From: Planctomycetota bacterium
GTDB lineage: Bacteria; Planctomycetota; UBA1135; JADKAF01
Direction: 5' to 3'
NCBI GenBank assembly: GCA_016719295.1
Contig: JADKAF010000001.1
Location: 4,030,001-4,094,000 of the forward strand
Length of the DNA: 64,000 bases
In this document: in pieces, positions 1 through 9,440 of the stretch
Numbering within the stretch: position 1 is the stretch's first letter
How the letters are laid out: every line of letters begins with the position of its first letter
The notes under the pieces: generated by a model
What the model saw: only the letters and a program-made list of their open reading frames with translations
Database searches by the model: none
Told to the model about the DNA's origin: nothing
Made by a program: the position numbers and the translations under genes

Positions 1-1011
1 GTCGCAGAGCTGCCAGAGCACGGCGCGGAATGCCTGGCCCCATCCGGTCGGGCCGCCGTTGTCGCGATCGTTGACGACCCAGAGCTCCCGATGCAGAGCG
101 TCGTACTCGCGCGTGCTCGTGCGCGTCGTGAGGAACGCGTTGTATTGATCGACGTTGTCGAAGAGGCGCAGCACCGCGGGATGCGGCGGCTCGCTCGCGA
201 TCTCGGGCAGCTTCTTGGCGAGCCATTCGCGCACGGCCTCGGCCGCGCCGATCGCCTTCTTCGTGTAGCCGGGATCGGTGGCGCTGAGCACGGTCCAGAG
301 CTTCGACTTCGAGACCTTGTAGCCCGTCTCCGGGCTCTGCGCCGCGGCGTTCACCACCTGCTCGGCCCAGGTGCGGCGCGCGACCTTTCGCGCTTCACCG
401 CTCATCTTCGACCACGCCGCGCCATCGAGCCACGGCGCGTCCGGAGAGGAGCTCGTGACGCGAGCCACCGGAGCGATCGAAGCGAGCGCGGCTTCGACTT
501 CCTTCTTCAGCTTGTCGGCTTGCTGTGCCAGGAGCTCGATGCAGAGCGCCGCTTCACCGCCCTCGACGGCGAACGCAACGCCGATCAGCAAGCGCTCGCC
601 CGGGATCGCCTTCGCGACGACGCGCTGCCCTTCGAGCGCACCGACCTTCTGCGCGCTCTTCTCGACCTCGCTCGCACCGAGCCCGCGTCGCGCGAAGTCC
701 TCGAGCCCGCGGAACGGCGTCGTGCGCGGCAGCCCGTCGACCTCGTCGCTCGAGGCCTCGCCGCCGGCGGCGAAGAACTGCACGCGCAGCAGCGGCGTGT
801 GCTTCACGCCGTCCTTGTCGGCGACCGCGTTCGGTCCGGCGAAGAGGCGCAGCGTCGCGCGTCGATCGCCGTCGCCGGGCAGCTCGGCCCAGCCCTTCGG
901 CGGCGCGAACGAGAGCCCGGCGCGGGGCTCGGGGATGGCCTTCTGCGCGGAGAGCCGCGGCGCAAAGACGACGAGGAACGCGAGAGCGACGAGCGATGCG
1001 AGACGGATCAT
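1..1011 (-). CDS. Secreted hypothetical protein, 3' end beyond the window
   Basis: The frame runs from an ATG at 1011 off the left edge, giving 337 codons with no stop. The N-terminus reads MIRLASLVALAFLVVF followed by APRLSAQ, a clear signal peptide, so the product is exported. The mature part is mostly polar. A middle region (about residues 120-170) has alternating hydrophobic residues, and the end around residues 260-337 has a FDNVDQYNAF-type stretch that loosely recalls planctomycete DUF1570/peptidase-MA-like proteins. The active-site region would lie outside the window, so I assign no function. Codon use is typical of its neighbours. It is divergent from the small membrane gene at 1151. 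Confidence 0.7.
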   Translation of the reverse strand, partial: MIRLASLVALAFLVVFAPRLSAQKAIPEPRAGLSFAPPKGWAELPGDGDRRATLRLFAGPNAVADKDGVKHTPLLRVQFFAAGGEASSDEVDGLPRTTPFRGLEDFARRGLGASEVEKSAQKVGALEGQRVVAKAIPGERLLIGVAFAVEGGEAALCIELLAQQADKLKKEVEAALASIAPVARVTSSSPDAPWLDGAAWSKMSGEARKVARRTWAEQVVNAAAQSPETGYKVSKSKLWTVLSATDPGYTKKAIGAAEAVREWLAKKLPEIASEPPHPAVLRLFDNVDQYNAFLTTRTSTREYDALHRELWVVNDRDNGGPTGWGQAFRAVLWQLCD

Positions 1012-1150
1012 CGGCACACCGGGGTGGGAGGCTGCGGTGCTCGAGCCCTGAAGCTAGCGCGCGCGCGTTCCGGATCCCAGCATCGACCGGCGCGGATGGC
1101 TGCCTTTCCGTTCGCGTCGAGGTAGGCTCCTCGGCTCCCCCGCCCCACAC

Positions 1151-1486
1151 ATGAGCGCGAACGCCGCCCCACCGAACCTGCTCGTCCGACGACCGCTCCT
1201 CACGGCCGTCGCGACCTGGCTGCTCTCGCTGCTCGCGATCACCGCGGCCATCGTGCTGCCGATGTTCGGAACGCATGCGCTGCTGATCCTCGGACTCGGA
1301 GCCTGGTTCGCGACCTTCGGCCTGCCAACGGCGATCGCGTTCGGACTGACGCTCTACTTCTGGCGCGGCGGGCTGGCATTGCCCGGGCTGGCGAGCGATC
1401 TCTCCTGCGCGCTGGTCGCGGCCAGCGCCGCGCTCGTTCTCCATCTCGTCGCCTATCGCCTCTCGGCGCGCCTCGCATGTTCCTGA
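1151..1486 (+). CDS. Small membrane protein, three predicted helices
   Basis: This is a 111-residue protein with three hydrophobic stretches at about residues 17-37, 42-68 and 76-98 and a short hydrophilic N-terminus (MSANAAPPNLLVRRP). It has no motif I recognise. Its last codons overlap the start of the amidohydrolase gene at 1477 by 10 bp, which suggests co-transcription and translational coupling. It could be a membrane partner of that exported enzyme, but nothing beyond position says so. Confidence 0.55.
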   Translation: MSANAAPPNLLVRRPLLTAVATWLLSLLAITAAIVLPMFGTHALLILGLGAWFATFGLPTAIAFGLTLYFWRGGLALPGLASDLSCALVAASAALVLHLVAYRLSARLACS

Positions 1487-2538
1487 CACGGCGCTCGTTC
1501 CTCATGGCTTCCGGCGCCGCGCTCGGTGCCGGTGGCCTAGCTGAGCTCCTGGGACCCCAGCCCGCGCGCGAGCCGCAGGGCCTGCTGGTCGATTGCCACG
1601 TCCATCTCTTCGGCGTCGGCGATGCCGACAGCGGCTGCTTCCTCTCGGCGCGTCAGCGCGCGCATCCGAACTTCCGCCTGCTGCGCTCGCTCCTCGAGAT
1701 CGAGGAGGCGCAGGGTCCGCTGGACGAGCTCTACGTGGCGCGCTTGGTCGCGATGCTGCGGAGCTCTTCGTTGCAGCGCGCCGTGGTGCTCGGACAGGAC
1801 GGTCGCTACGACGCGCAGGGTCGCTTCGATCGCGAAGCCACCGGCGTCTACGTTCCGAACGATTGGGTGCTCCGCGTGTGCGAGCGCCATCCCGATCTCT
1901 TACTCCCCGGCGGCTCGATCAATCCGCAGCGCGCCGATGCGCTGGACGAGGTGGAGCGCTTGGCCGCGCGCGGCGTGCGCTTGCTGAAGATCCATCCGCC
2001 GATCCAAGCCGTGGATCCGGGCGAACGGCGCTTCGAGGGCTTCTATCGCCGGTGCGCCGAGCTCGGCGTCGCGATCTCGGTGCACACCGGCACCGAGCAT
2101 CAAGCCGAGATCACGAGCACGGCGCACTGCAGCCCCGCGCGCCTAGAGCTGGCGCTCGACCAAGGCTGCACCGCGATCGCCGCGCACTCGGGCATGTGCA
2201 ACTTCTTCGACCCCGAGGACTTCTTCGCCGACCTCCTGCGCATGATCCGCCGCTATCCGCGCCTCTACTGCGAGTCCTCCGTGCTCGGCACGCTCGGCCG
2301 CTTCCGCTGCATCCCGCAGCTCCTCGAGGAGCCCGAGGTCTTAGCCCGCCTCCTGCACGGCAGCGACTTCCCCTTCCCCTCGCACGCGCTCATCCACGCG
2401 CCGCGCCTCCGCCCCAGCGCCACCCTCGCCCTCTCTTCCGAGCGGAACCTCCTCGAGCGCGACTACCGCCTGAAGCTCGAGCTCGGCGTCCCCGCCGAGG
2501 TCTTCGAACGCACCGCCCGCGTCCTGTCGATCAAATAG
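1477..2538 (+). CDS. Tat-exported metal-dependent amidohydrolase (amidohydrolase_2 type)
   Basis: This 353-residue TIM-barrel hydrolase begins with a twin-arginine signal (TRRSFLMASG, Arg5-Arg6), so it is probably folded and loaded with metal in the cytoplasm, then exported. Metal-site motifs of the amidohydrolase superfamily are visible: DCHVHLFG (His41, His43), Lys171 in LLKIHPP, His203 in SVHTGTEH, and the terminal His294/Asp297 in HGSDFPF. Length fits the PF04909 family, whose members include decarboxylases and lactonases; the substrate is not readable. The last residues (Ser-Ile-Lys) and the TAG stop lie inside a 33-bp palindrome (2528-2560), so the original C-terminus may have been replaced by the repeat. 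Confidence 0.85.
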   Translation: MFLTRRSFLMASGAALGAGGLAELLGPQPAREPQGLLVDCHVHLFGVGDADSGCFLSARQRAHPNFRLLRSLLEIEEAQGPLDELYVARLVAMLRSSSLQRAVVLGQDGRYDAQGRFDREATGVYVPNDWVLRVCERHPDLLLPGGSINPQRADALDEVERLAARGVRLLKIHPPIQAVDPGERRFEGFYRRCAELGVAISVHTGTEHQAEITSTAHCSPARLELALDQGCTAIAAHSGMCNFFDPEDFFADLLRMIRRYPRLYCESSVLGTLGRFRCIPQLLEEPEVLARLLHGSDFPFPSHALIHAPRLRPSATLALSSERNLLERDYRLKLELGVPAEVFERTARVLSIK

Positions 2539-2560
2539 GGGTCAGACCCCTATTTGATCG
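2528..2560. repeat. 33-bp perfect palindrome, family A copy 1
   Basis: Two 16-bp arms (beginning CGATCAAATAGGGGTC) flank a single central A and match perfectly. The upstream arm carries the TAG stop of the amidohydrolase gene (2536-2538). The same element occurs at 56107, 56147, 60117 and 60164. There is no run of T after the stem, so it is not a typical intrinsic terminator. It resembles REP-type palindromes in size and position, but no REP-associated transposase gene is in this window. Confidence 0.9.
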
Positions 2561-2625
2561 GCGGCGCCGTTACCGCCGCCCGCCGGTGGTCTAGACTCCG
2601 GGTCCGTCACCGCAGGTTCGGGCCC

Positions 2626-3543
2626 ATGCGTATCGTCTGCATCGCCGCGCTCCTTTGCGCCGTCGCGAGCCCCGTCGCCGCCCAGGTGGGCTTCGATCAG
2701 CTCCATTTCCCGGCCTTCGTGAACGTCTGGCACGAGATCGCGAGCGACCGGGCCCCCGAGCAGAGCTTCGCCGTGCAGACCTCGGGCCAGCTCGTCGGCG
2801 TCGAGCTCTACCACCTCTACCGCTCGACCAGCGGTGTGAGCTACGACCTGCGCTTCGACCTGGTCCCGCTGCTCCCGAGCGGGGCCCCGAGCGCGAGTCC
2901 GATCGCCACAGTGCAGATCCCGCCGAGCAGCGTTCGCTCGGGCCGGCCCTGCACGGTCGATCTCCGCGCGCACCACGTGATCGTCGCGGCAGGTGAGCGC
3001 TACGCGCTCCACCTGGAGGCGCCGATCCTCAGCACAGAGGCGGGACCGCGTTACCTATGGGCAGGTGAGGATCCGGGAACCTATGCGCTCGGCGAGAGCT
3101 GGATCCGCTCCACCTCGGGCCCGCTCCAACGCAGCGCGGAAGATCTCTGCTTTGGCACGCGCATCGAACGCACGCCCGGCCTCCTGCTCGACCTCTCGCA
3201 ACGGGAGGGCTCGCGTTCGCTCGACCTCCGCCAGGTCGGAGGCACTCCGAGCACGCTCTACGTCCTCGCCCTCACCCTGGACGCGCGCAACGCGCCGCCG
3301 AGCACCGGCTCCGGACCTTGGGCCGGCCTCTTCATCGACAGCAGCGAGCTGATCGGCCAGCTCGAGGTCGGCGCCCCCTTCGTCGGCGTCTACGATCCGC
3401 GGGGCGACGCGCACGCGAGCTTCCCCGCGCTCTCGATCCCGGGCTACCTCGTCGGACAGACGCTCTGGGGCGTGACCCGCGAGCTAGACTCGAGCTCCGG
3501 ATTCCGCGGCGCTTCGCCCATCGAAGGCGTGCTTCTGCGCTGA
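2626..3543 (+). CDS. Secreted hypothetical protein with the shared C-terminal module
   Basis: The frame is open further upstream, but the ATG at 2626 is chosen because it starts a clean signal peptide (MRIVCIAALLCAVASPVAA, cleavage before QVGF). The upstream start at 2554 would place basic, repeat-derived sequence ahead of it. The product has 305 residues: an N-terminal beta-rich domain (about 20-185) of unknown function, then about residues 190-305 resembling the beta module that ends many secreted proteins in this window. No catalytic motif is visible. Its start lies 65 bp after the palindrome that ends the preceding gene. Confidence 0.72.
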   Translation: MRIVCIAALLCAVASPVAAQVGFDQLHFPAFVNVWHEIASDRAPEQSFAVQTSGQLVGVELYHLYRSTSGVSYDLRFDLVPLLPSGAPSASPIATVQIPPSSVRSGRPCTVDLRAHHVIVAAGERYALHLEAPILSTEAGPRYLWAGEDPGTYALGESWIRSTSGPLQRSAEDLCFGTRIERTPGLLLDLSQREGSRSLDLRQVGGTPSTLYVLALTLDARNAPPSTGSGPWAGLFIDSSELIGQLEVGAPFVGVYDPRGDAHASFPALSIPGYLVGQTLWGVTRELDSSSGFRGASPIEGVLLR

Positions 3544-3660
3544 CCGTCGAACAGATCGAGGTCAGGCCCGTCCTCGAGCGCGAAAACGATTCGAGGCGCC
3601 ACCGCGATGGCGATCGAACGTCGAGGCCCACATTCCGACCGCTGACGGAGGACGCATGTG

Positions 3661-4056
3661 ATGGCCTGGCAGCACGAGAAGGCCCGCGAGAACCTGCTCG
3701 CGGGGATCTACGCACTGGGGAACGGCGCCCTCAACGCCGCAGCGAATCGCCTGTACTACTCGCTCTACCACATCGCCTGGTTCGAGCTGGAGAACTCCGG
3801 TCTTCGCCCCTGGCACTTCCATCGGGACGCGACGCAGTCCTGGCGCCACGAGACACTACGCGGAAACGCGTCCTTGGTAGCTCGCCACCTCGCGAAGTCC
3901 GCAGATCGCCGGCTCCTGGTGACCTGGATGCGCCTCATCCAAGCGCTGCAGTCCGAGCGCATCAAGGCGGACTACTTTCCGAGCTCCGCGAGCCGCGCTA
4001 TCCTCGAGCGCCATCTCCCCTTGCTTCAGGCCCTTGTCACGAGGGAATGCGCATGA
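3661..4056 (+). CDS. HEPN-domain protein, possible toxin or RNA-binding member
   Basis: This is a 131-residue all-helical protein. The stretch ALNAAANRLYYSLYHIAW matches the conserved helix of HEPN proteins, with Arg30 and His37 spaced R-x6-H, close to the R-x4-6-H signature of HEPN ribonucleases. A GGAGG element lies 5' of two possible starts, GTG 3658 and ATG 3661; I use the ATG. Its stop overlaps the next start (ATGA at 4053-4056), so the pair is translationally coupled as in HEPN toxin-antitoxin modules. Unlike HEPN-MNT pairs, the partner shows no nucleotidyltransferase motif. Toxin activity is inference. Confidence 0.68.
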   Translation: MAWQHEKARENLLAGIYALGNGALNAAANRLYYSLYHIAWFELENSGLRPWHFHRDATQSWRHETLRGNASLVARHLAKSADRRLLVTWMRLIQALQSERIKADYFPSSASRAILERHLPLLQALVTRECA

Positions 4057-4343
4057 ACTCCGAACTCGAGCATCGCGCGCGCGCGTGCACAGAGAAGGCT
4101 CTCGCCGGATTGGGCCTCACAACGGCATTCGATTTCGTACAGGTCGGCGAGATGCAACGCCCCGAGCTCTGTGTGTTCGTACGCGGCACCTCCACGCTGA
4201 GCACTCCCGATATCCAAGACCTGATCTTCGCGGCATTCGAGGTCGAGTACGCTGAGCACGAAGCGTGGCCGTTGCTCTTCCTCTACACCAACGAGGATCG
4301 AGAGGTCGCTTCCGACCGAGGATCGAGCTGCGCCGTCTCCTAG
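4053..4343 (+). CDS. Unknown small protein coupled to the HEPN gene
   Basis: This 96-residue protein (MNSELEHRARACTEKALAGL at the start) has its ATG inside the stop of the HEPN gene; an in-frame ATG at 4047 would add two residues. It lacks the GSxxxxxxxxDxD signature of MNT antitoxins. The middle has hydrophobic strands (FDFVQVGEM, LCVFVRGT) and an acidic stretch (FEVEYAEHEAWPLLFLY), consistent with a small alpha/beta fold. Position and coupling suggest an antitoxin or partner of the HEPN protein, by gene order only. A family B palindrome starts 7 bp after its stop. Confidence 0.58.
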   Translation: MNSELEHRARACTEKALAGLGLTTAFDFVQVGEMQRPELCVFVRGTSTLSTPDIQDLIFAAFEVEYAEHEAWPLLFLYTNEDREVASDRGSSCAVS

Positions 4344-4349
4344 GAGATC

Positions 4350-4396
4350 GATCACTGCACAGCCAAGGTTCCGGGCACCTTAGCTGTGCAGTGATC
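4350..4396. repeat. 47-bp inverted repeat, family B copy 1
   Basis: Two 20-bp arms (the left begins GATCACTGCACAGCCAAGGT) match with one mismatch around a 7-base loop. The element lies between the HEPN-partner stop and the next start. A related copy at 6553-6595 shares the outer CACTGC-CAGC arm and the inner AAGG-CC-GGCA-CTT core, so this is a repeat family and not a lone hairpin. There is no T-tract. Confidence 0.85.
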
Positions 4397-4410
4397 CTGG
4401 ATCGATAGCC

Positions 4411-4875
4411 ATGATGCTTCCTGAGCAGATCGCCGGCGAGGATCCGGAGGACACTCGCTTGCTGAAGGAGATGCTCGAGAAGGCTCGGGCCTACCTGACG
4501 AGGCACGCGTGGTGCCCTGCGATTCGCGAGACGCGTCTCGCCTTCGGCATCGGCGGCATCATCGCCTTGTTCTTGGTGCAGCTCGAGGAGCGCATCGCAG
4601 GCACCGACGACCAGCTCTGGGTCGTCGTCGGCGATCTTCCTTCGGCGTACTTCGTCCTCGACGACGTGCCGGGGCCCCCGAGCGCCCTCGATACCTACTG
4701 CAGCCTGATGGAGGACTGGGTGGAGGCCGTGCTCTCGGGCCACGGGCTTCAAGAGTGCTTCCCCGTCGATGCGAAGCCGAGCCGGACGAACGCGCTCGCC
4801 CTGAAGTCGCGCCTCGCCTTCTTGCGCCAGCACGTCCTCTCGGAGGCACCAGAGCAGCACGACGGCCCCCAGTAG
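4411..4875 (+). CDS. Conserved-looking hypothetical protein
   Basis: The 154-residue product is predicted soluble. It has an N-terminal helix (LLKEMLEKARAYLTRHAWC), a glycine-rich hydrophobic segment (FGIGGIIALFLVQLEE) and a WVVVGDLPSAYFVLDD segment, followed by a helical end (LDTYCSLMEDWVEAVLSG). I recall similar uncharacterised proteins from scattered bacteria, but cannot name a family or function. It starts 15 bp after the family B palindrome, so the repeat may separate it from the HEPN pair. The start is the first of two adjacent ATGs. Confidence 0.6.
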   Translation: MMLPEQIAGEDPEDTRLLKEMLEKARAYLTRHAWCPAIRETRLAFGIGGIIALFLVQLEERIAGTDDQLWVVVGDLPSAYFVLDDVPGPPSALDTYCSLMEDWVEAVLSGHGLQECFPVDAKPSRTNALALKSRLAFLRQHVLSEAPEQHDGPQ

Positions 4876-4984
4876 GAAGAACCCAGGCGTTCTTCGGTGC
4901 AGCGCCTGCGCACATCGGAGTATGCCGCCGTGCGGGAGCCGCCTCTAGCTTCTTCGTCCGCCTCGCATTCCAGGAGCTCCCTCG

Positions 4985-6538
<1,554 letters not shown>

Positions 6539-6552
6539 GCGCGAATCGCCAC

Positions 6553-6595
6553 CCACTGCGCAGCAAAGGAACCTGGCATCTTCACTGCGCAGTGG
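6553..6595. repeat. 43-bp inverted repeat, family B copy 2
   Basis: Outer arms CCACTGCGCAG (6553-6563) and CTGCGCAGTGG (6585-6595) pair perfectly. The interior AAGG-CCTGGCA-CTT aligns with the copy at 4350-4396. It fills the gap between two convergent genes (stops at 6538 and 6598), so as a hairpin it would form in both transcripts. Confidence 0.82.
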
Positions 6596-6597
6596 CG

Positions 6598-7416
6598 TCA
6601 GCGCTCGTAGCATTGCGCGCCGTCGTCCCAGCGCAACTCGTGGGCGTGAAGAGCGAGCCAGTCGGCGATGTCGGCGAACGCGTAGGAGCTCAGCGATTCG
6701 CGGAGGAGATTCTCGGGGAGCAGCGCGTCGAGGCGGGCACTCGCGAGCTTCGCGACACGTGCGCTCGGATAGGTGAGGAGGGCGCCGAGGAGAACGAGGT
6801 CGCGCTCGGGTTGCGCATGGCCGGCGGTCGCGCGCACGCTGGTGTCGCGCGGCTTCGGTGAGAGCAGATCGAGAAGCCGCTGCTCGAGCTCGGAGCCGAC
6901 GGGTGCGCCGAAGGGGAGGAAGAGGCGGCCGCATGGCACGTAGTTCAACGCGTTCCTATGCCCCGGGATCGGAACGGGCTCAGCGTCGATGATCGTGAGA
7001 TAGCGCGAGTCCTTCGGCTTCTCGGCGGAGAGATCGAAGACCGAGCGAGGATGCGACGCGACGAGCTCGCCACGCGCCGTGCGGAACTCGAGGTTCGGGC
7101 TCCCGCTCATATCGATGAGCACGCCGTTGCCCGTGCTCGAGACATAGAGCTCGAGGCCGAAGTGCTCGCGCGTCTCCCAGCGCAGGTCGAACACGCCGAG
7201 CTCGCGCCAGCTCCCTTCGCTCCGCGCCTCCATGCGCAGGCGATAGACGTAGGGGCCGTGATGCTGGATCCCGGTCCCGACGACCGAGATCGCTTGCACG
7301 CGGAAGCGCCCGTTCGCGGAGATCGCGGAGACGTTCTGCGCGCCGAGGCAGCACTGCGCGCGCGCGCTCGCACCCCACGCGAGGAAGGAGAAGAGAACGA
7401 CGAACCAAGTCTTCAT
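6598..7416 (-). CDS. Secreted hypothetical protein
   Basis: Translation is placed at ATG 7416, which begins a signal peptide (MKTWFVVLFSFLAWGASARA, cleavage before QCCLGAQ); the frame stays open to 7497 but with unlikely sequence. The 272-residue product has a Cys pair right after cleavage, a beta-rich first half (about 25-130) and a helical C-terminal part (about 170-272). No known domain is recognised. It is divergent from the gene at 7496 with 79 bp between starts, which must hold both promoters. Confidence 0.65.
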   Translation of the reverse strand: MKTWFVVLFSFLAWGASARAQCCLGAQNVSAISANGRFRVQAISVVGTGIQHHGPYVYRLRMEARSEGSWRELGVFDLRWETREHFGLELYVSSTGNGVLIDMSGSPNLEFRTARGELVASHPRSVFDLSAEKPKDSRYLTIIDAEPVPIPGHRNALNYVPCGRLFLPFGAPVGSELEQRLLDLLSPKPRDTSVRATAGHAQPERDLVLLGALLTYPSARVAKLASARLDALLPENLLRESLSSYAFADIADWLALHAHELRWDDGAQCYER

Positions 7417-7495
7417 GGCCTGCTCTTGTGCGGCGGAACCACCGCCAAGATGATCCGCTCGCCCCGCTCCTGCCCACCTCGCTGCGGAGATTCCC

Positions 7496-9421
7496 ATGCG
7501 GAACCGCGCCCTCTCGCTCGCGCTCCTCGGCCTCGTCGCCCTGATCGCGTGCCTCGTCTACCTGCTGAGGGGCGAGCCTGCGCCCGCGCCGTCGCTGCTT
7601 GCGCTCCGCGCGACCACCGAGAGCGCGCGCCCGGATCTCGCCGCGACGCATTCCGCGACGCGCACCTCCACCGCGGCCCTCGTCGCCGAAGAGCCGACCG
7701 CGCCGGAGTCTCCGCGCGGCCCGCTGCAACGCATCGATGGCGAGGTCGTCGGCCCCCTCGGTCAGCCCATCGCCGACGCCGCGATCCGTCTCGCGAAGTG
7801 GCCCGCGCTCGAAGTCACGCTCGCGACGACGACGAGCGATGGTCGGGGGCGCTTCGCGTTCGCGGAGGTGGAACCCGGCGGCATCTTATTCGTGTTGGCC
7901 GAAGCCGAAGGCTACACACCAGGTCAGGGTGTGGCCCGCTTCCGCAGCGGCGCACGCGAGACCACCGTACATCTCCGACTCTGGGACAGCGCCGTGGTGA
8001 GCGGTCGCGTCCTAGATCCCGAAGGCCAGCCCGTAGCCGGCGCAGAAGTGCTCGCCGCGAATGACTTCCCGTGGGTCGATGGCGGCATTCGTTCTCCCGA
8101 GACGCGCACGAAGGAAGCCGGCGAGTTTCGACTCCCGGGAGTTCCGATCGGGCGCTACGTGCTGCGCGTACGAGCATCGGGCTTCGCGCTCGCCGAGCGC
8201 ATCGGCGACAGCGTGCACGAGACGAGCGTCGAAGTGCGGCTCGCGCGCGACGGCGGAACGCGCATCGAGGTGGAGCTCCGCGGCCTGCCTCCCGAGCTCG
8301 GTCCGCAGACCGTCGTGAACCTGTACGGCATGCGACAGGGCCACGGCTTCCCTCTGTTCGCGTCCTTGGAGCGCCAGCACTTCGACAGGACGGGGCGGCT
8401 GGTGATCGACGGGCTCTACCGCGATGTGGAGTGGCATCTGCAGATGCCGGAGCTCGAAGGCTGGGTCTTCGATCCACGGGAACATAGCTTGCCGCCCGGA
8501 ACGGAGATCCATCGCGTGACCTACACGGCCGTGAAGGATGGAACGATCGTGCTGCGCGGCATGCTGCGTCACGTGTCGGGTGCTTCAATCGCCGGCGAGC
8601 AACTCGTCTGCTACACGCAGCGCTCGCAGTCGATGAGCGGTGATCGCCCGGGCCAGGCCACGACCGACGCCGACGGGCGCTTCGAGATGCAGGCTCCCCT
8701 CGCGCCGAACGAACCTTACTCTCTGTACCTCAAGTCCTCGCGCTACGCCCTGCGCCAGGAGAAGACCGAGAAGCAGTCGGGTGCCAGCGATCCCCGCTAC
8801 CTCGTGCGCTTCGAAGCACTCGCTTCCGATGAGCCTCTTCAGCTCGTGGCCATCGAGAGCGCCAGCGTCTCCGGTAAGCTCCTCCAGCTCGACGATCAGC
8901 CCGCACCGTTCCAGTGGATGGAGCTCCAGGTGAAGCGAGAAGGGTCGAGCTGGTTCCCGCTCGCCTACGCGGTGAGTGGAGCCGACGGCAGCTTCCGCTT
9001 CACCGCCTTCCACGCTCCCACCGTTCCGCATCGCATCCACACCGACGATCGCGGCAACGAGGGCGCGCTCGAGCTCCATCTCACCGAGAGCGAGCAGCTC
9101 GATGATTTGATCGTGCGCGTCGCGCCCTCGGGATCGGTGGGCGGCAGCGTGCGCGATGAGCTGGGCGCGCCATTGGTCGGCGCCGTCGTCGACTTGGTCG
9201 CCCTGGAGGGCGAGACGAAGCGCGGCACGGTCGCCGGGTCGGTGCTGAGCGACCGCAGCGGTCGCTTCCGCTTCCCGAGCGTGAGCCCGGGGATGAAGCG
9301 CCTCCACTTGCGCAAAGCGGATCGCAGCTCGGGCGGCGGGAGCGCGGAGCTCGAGGTTCGCTCCGGGCAGGAGAGCGTGGTCGATCTGCAGTGGACACCA
9401 CCGCCAGCGCGAACCCGCTGA
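7496..9421 (+). CDS. Membrane-anchored protein with carboxypeptidase-regulatory-like repeats
   Basis: The 641-residue protein has an N-terminal hydrophobic anchor (LALLGLVALIACLVYLL, about residues 7-24) and a Pro/Ala/Thr-rich linker. Beta domains of the CarboxypepD_reg (Ig-like, CNA-B-like) type follow: one near residue 82 (DGEVVGPLGQPIADAAI), one near 165 (SGRVLDPEGQPVAGAEV) and one near 545 (GSVRDELGAPLVGAVV), each ending in an SDG/SDR-GxFxF turn. The middle (about 260-530) looks like further diverged beta domains. No catalytic motif is seen. A similar anchored protein begins at 61969. Likely a periplasmic or surface protein of structural or binding role. Confidence 0.8.
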   Translation: MRNRALSLALLGLVALIACLVYLLRGEPAPAPSLLALRATTESARPDLAATHSATRTSTAALVAEEPTAPESPRGPLQRIDGEVVGPLGQPIADAAIRLAKWPALEVTLATTTSDGRGRFAFAEVEPGGILFVLAEAEGYTPGQGVARFRSGARETTVHLRLWDSAVVSGRVLDPEGQPVAGAEVLAANDFPWVDGGIRSPETRTKEAGEFRLPGVPIGRYVLRVRASGFALAERIGDSVHETSVEVRLARDGGTRIEVELRGLPPELGPQTVVNLYGMRQGHGFPLFASLERQHFDRTGRLVIDGLYRDVEWHLQMPELEGWVFDPREHSLPPGTEIHRVTYTAVKDGTIVLRGMLRHVSGASIAGEQLVCYTQRSQSMSGDRPGQATTDADGRFEMQAPLAPNEPYSLYLKSSRYALRQEKTEKQSGASDPRYLVRFEALASDEPLQLVAIESASVSGKLLQLDDQPAPFQWMELQVKREGSSWFPLAYAVSGADGSFRFTAFHAPTVPHRIHTDDRGNEGALELHLTESEQLDDLIVRVAPSGSVGGSVRDELGAPLVGAVVDLVALEGETKRGTVAGSVLSDRSGRFRFPSVSPGMKRLHLRKADRSSGGGSAELEVRSGQESVVDLQWTPPPARTR

Positions 9422-9440
9422 GGCGGATTCCCGAGGACGA

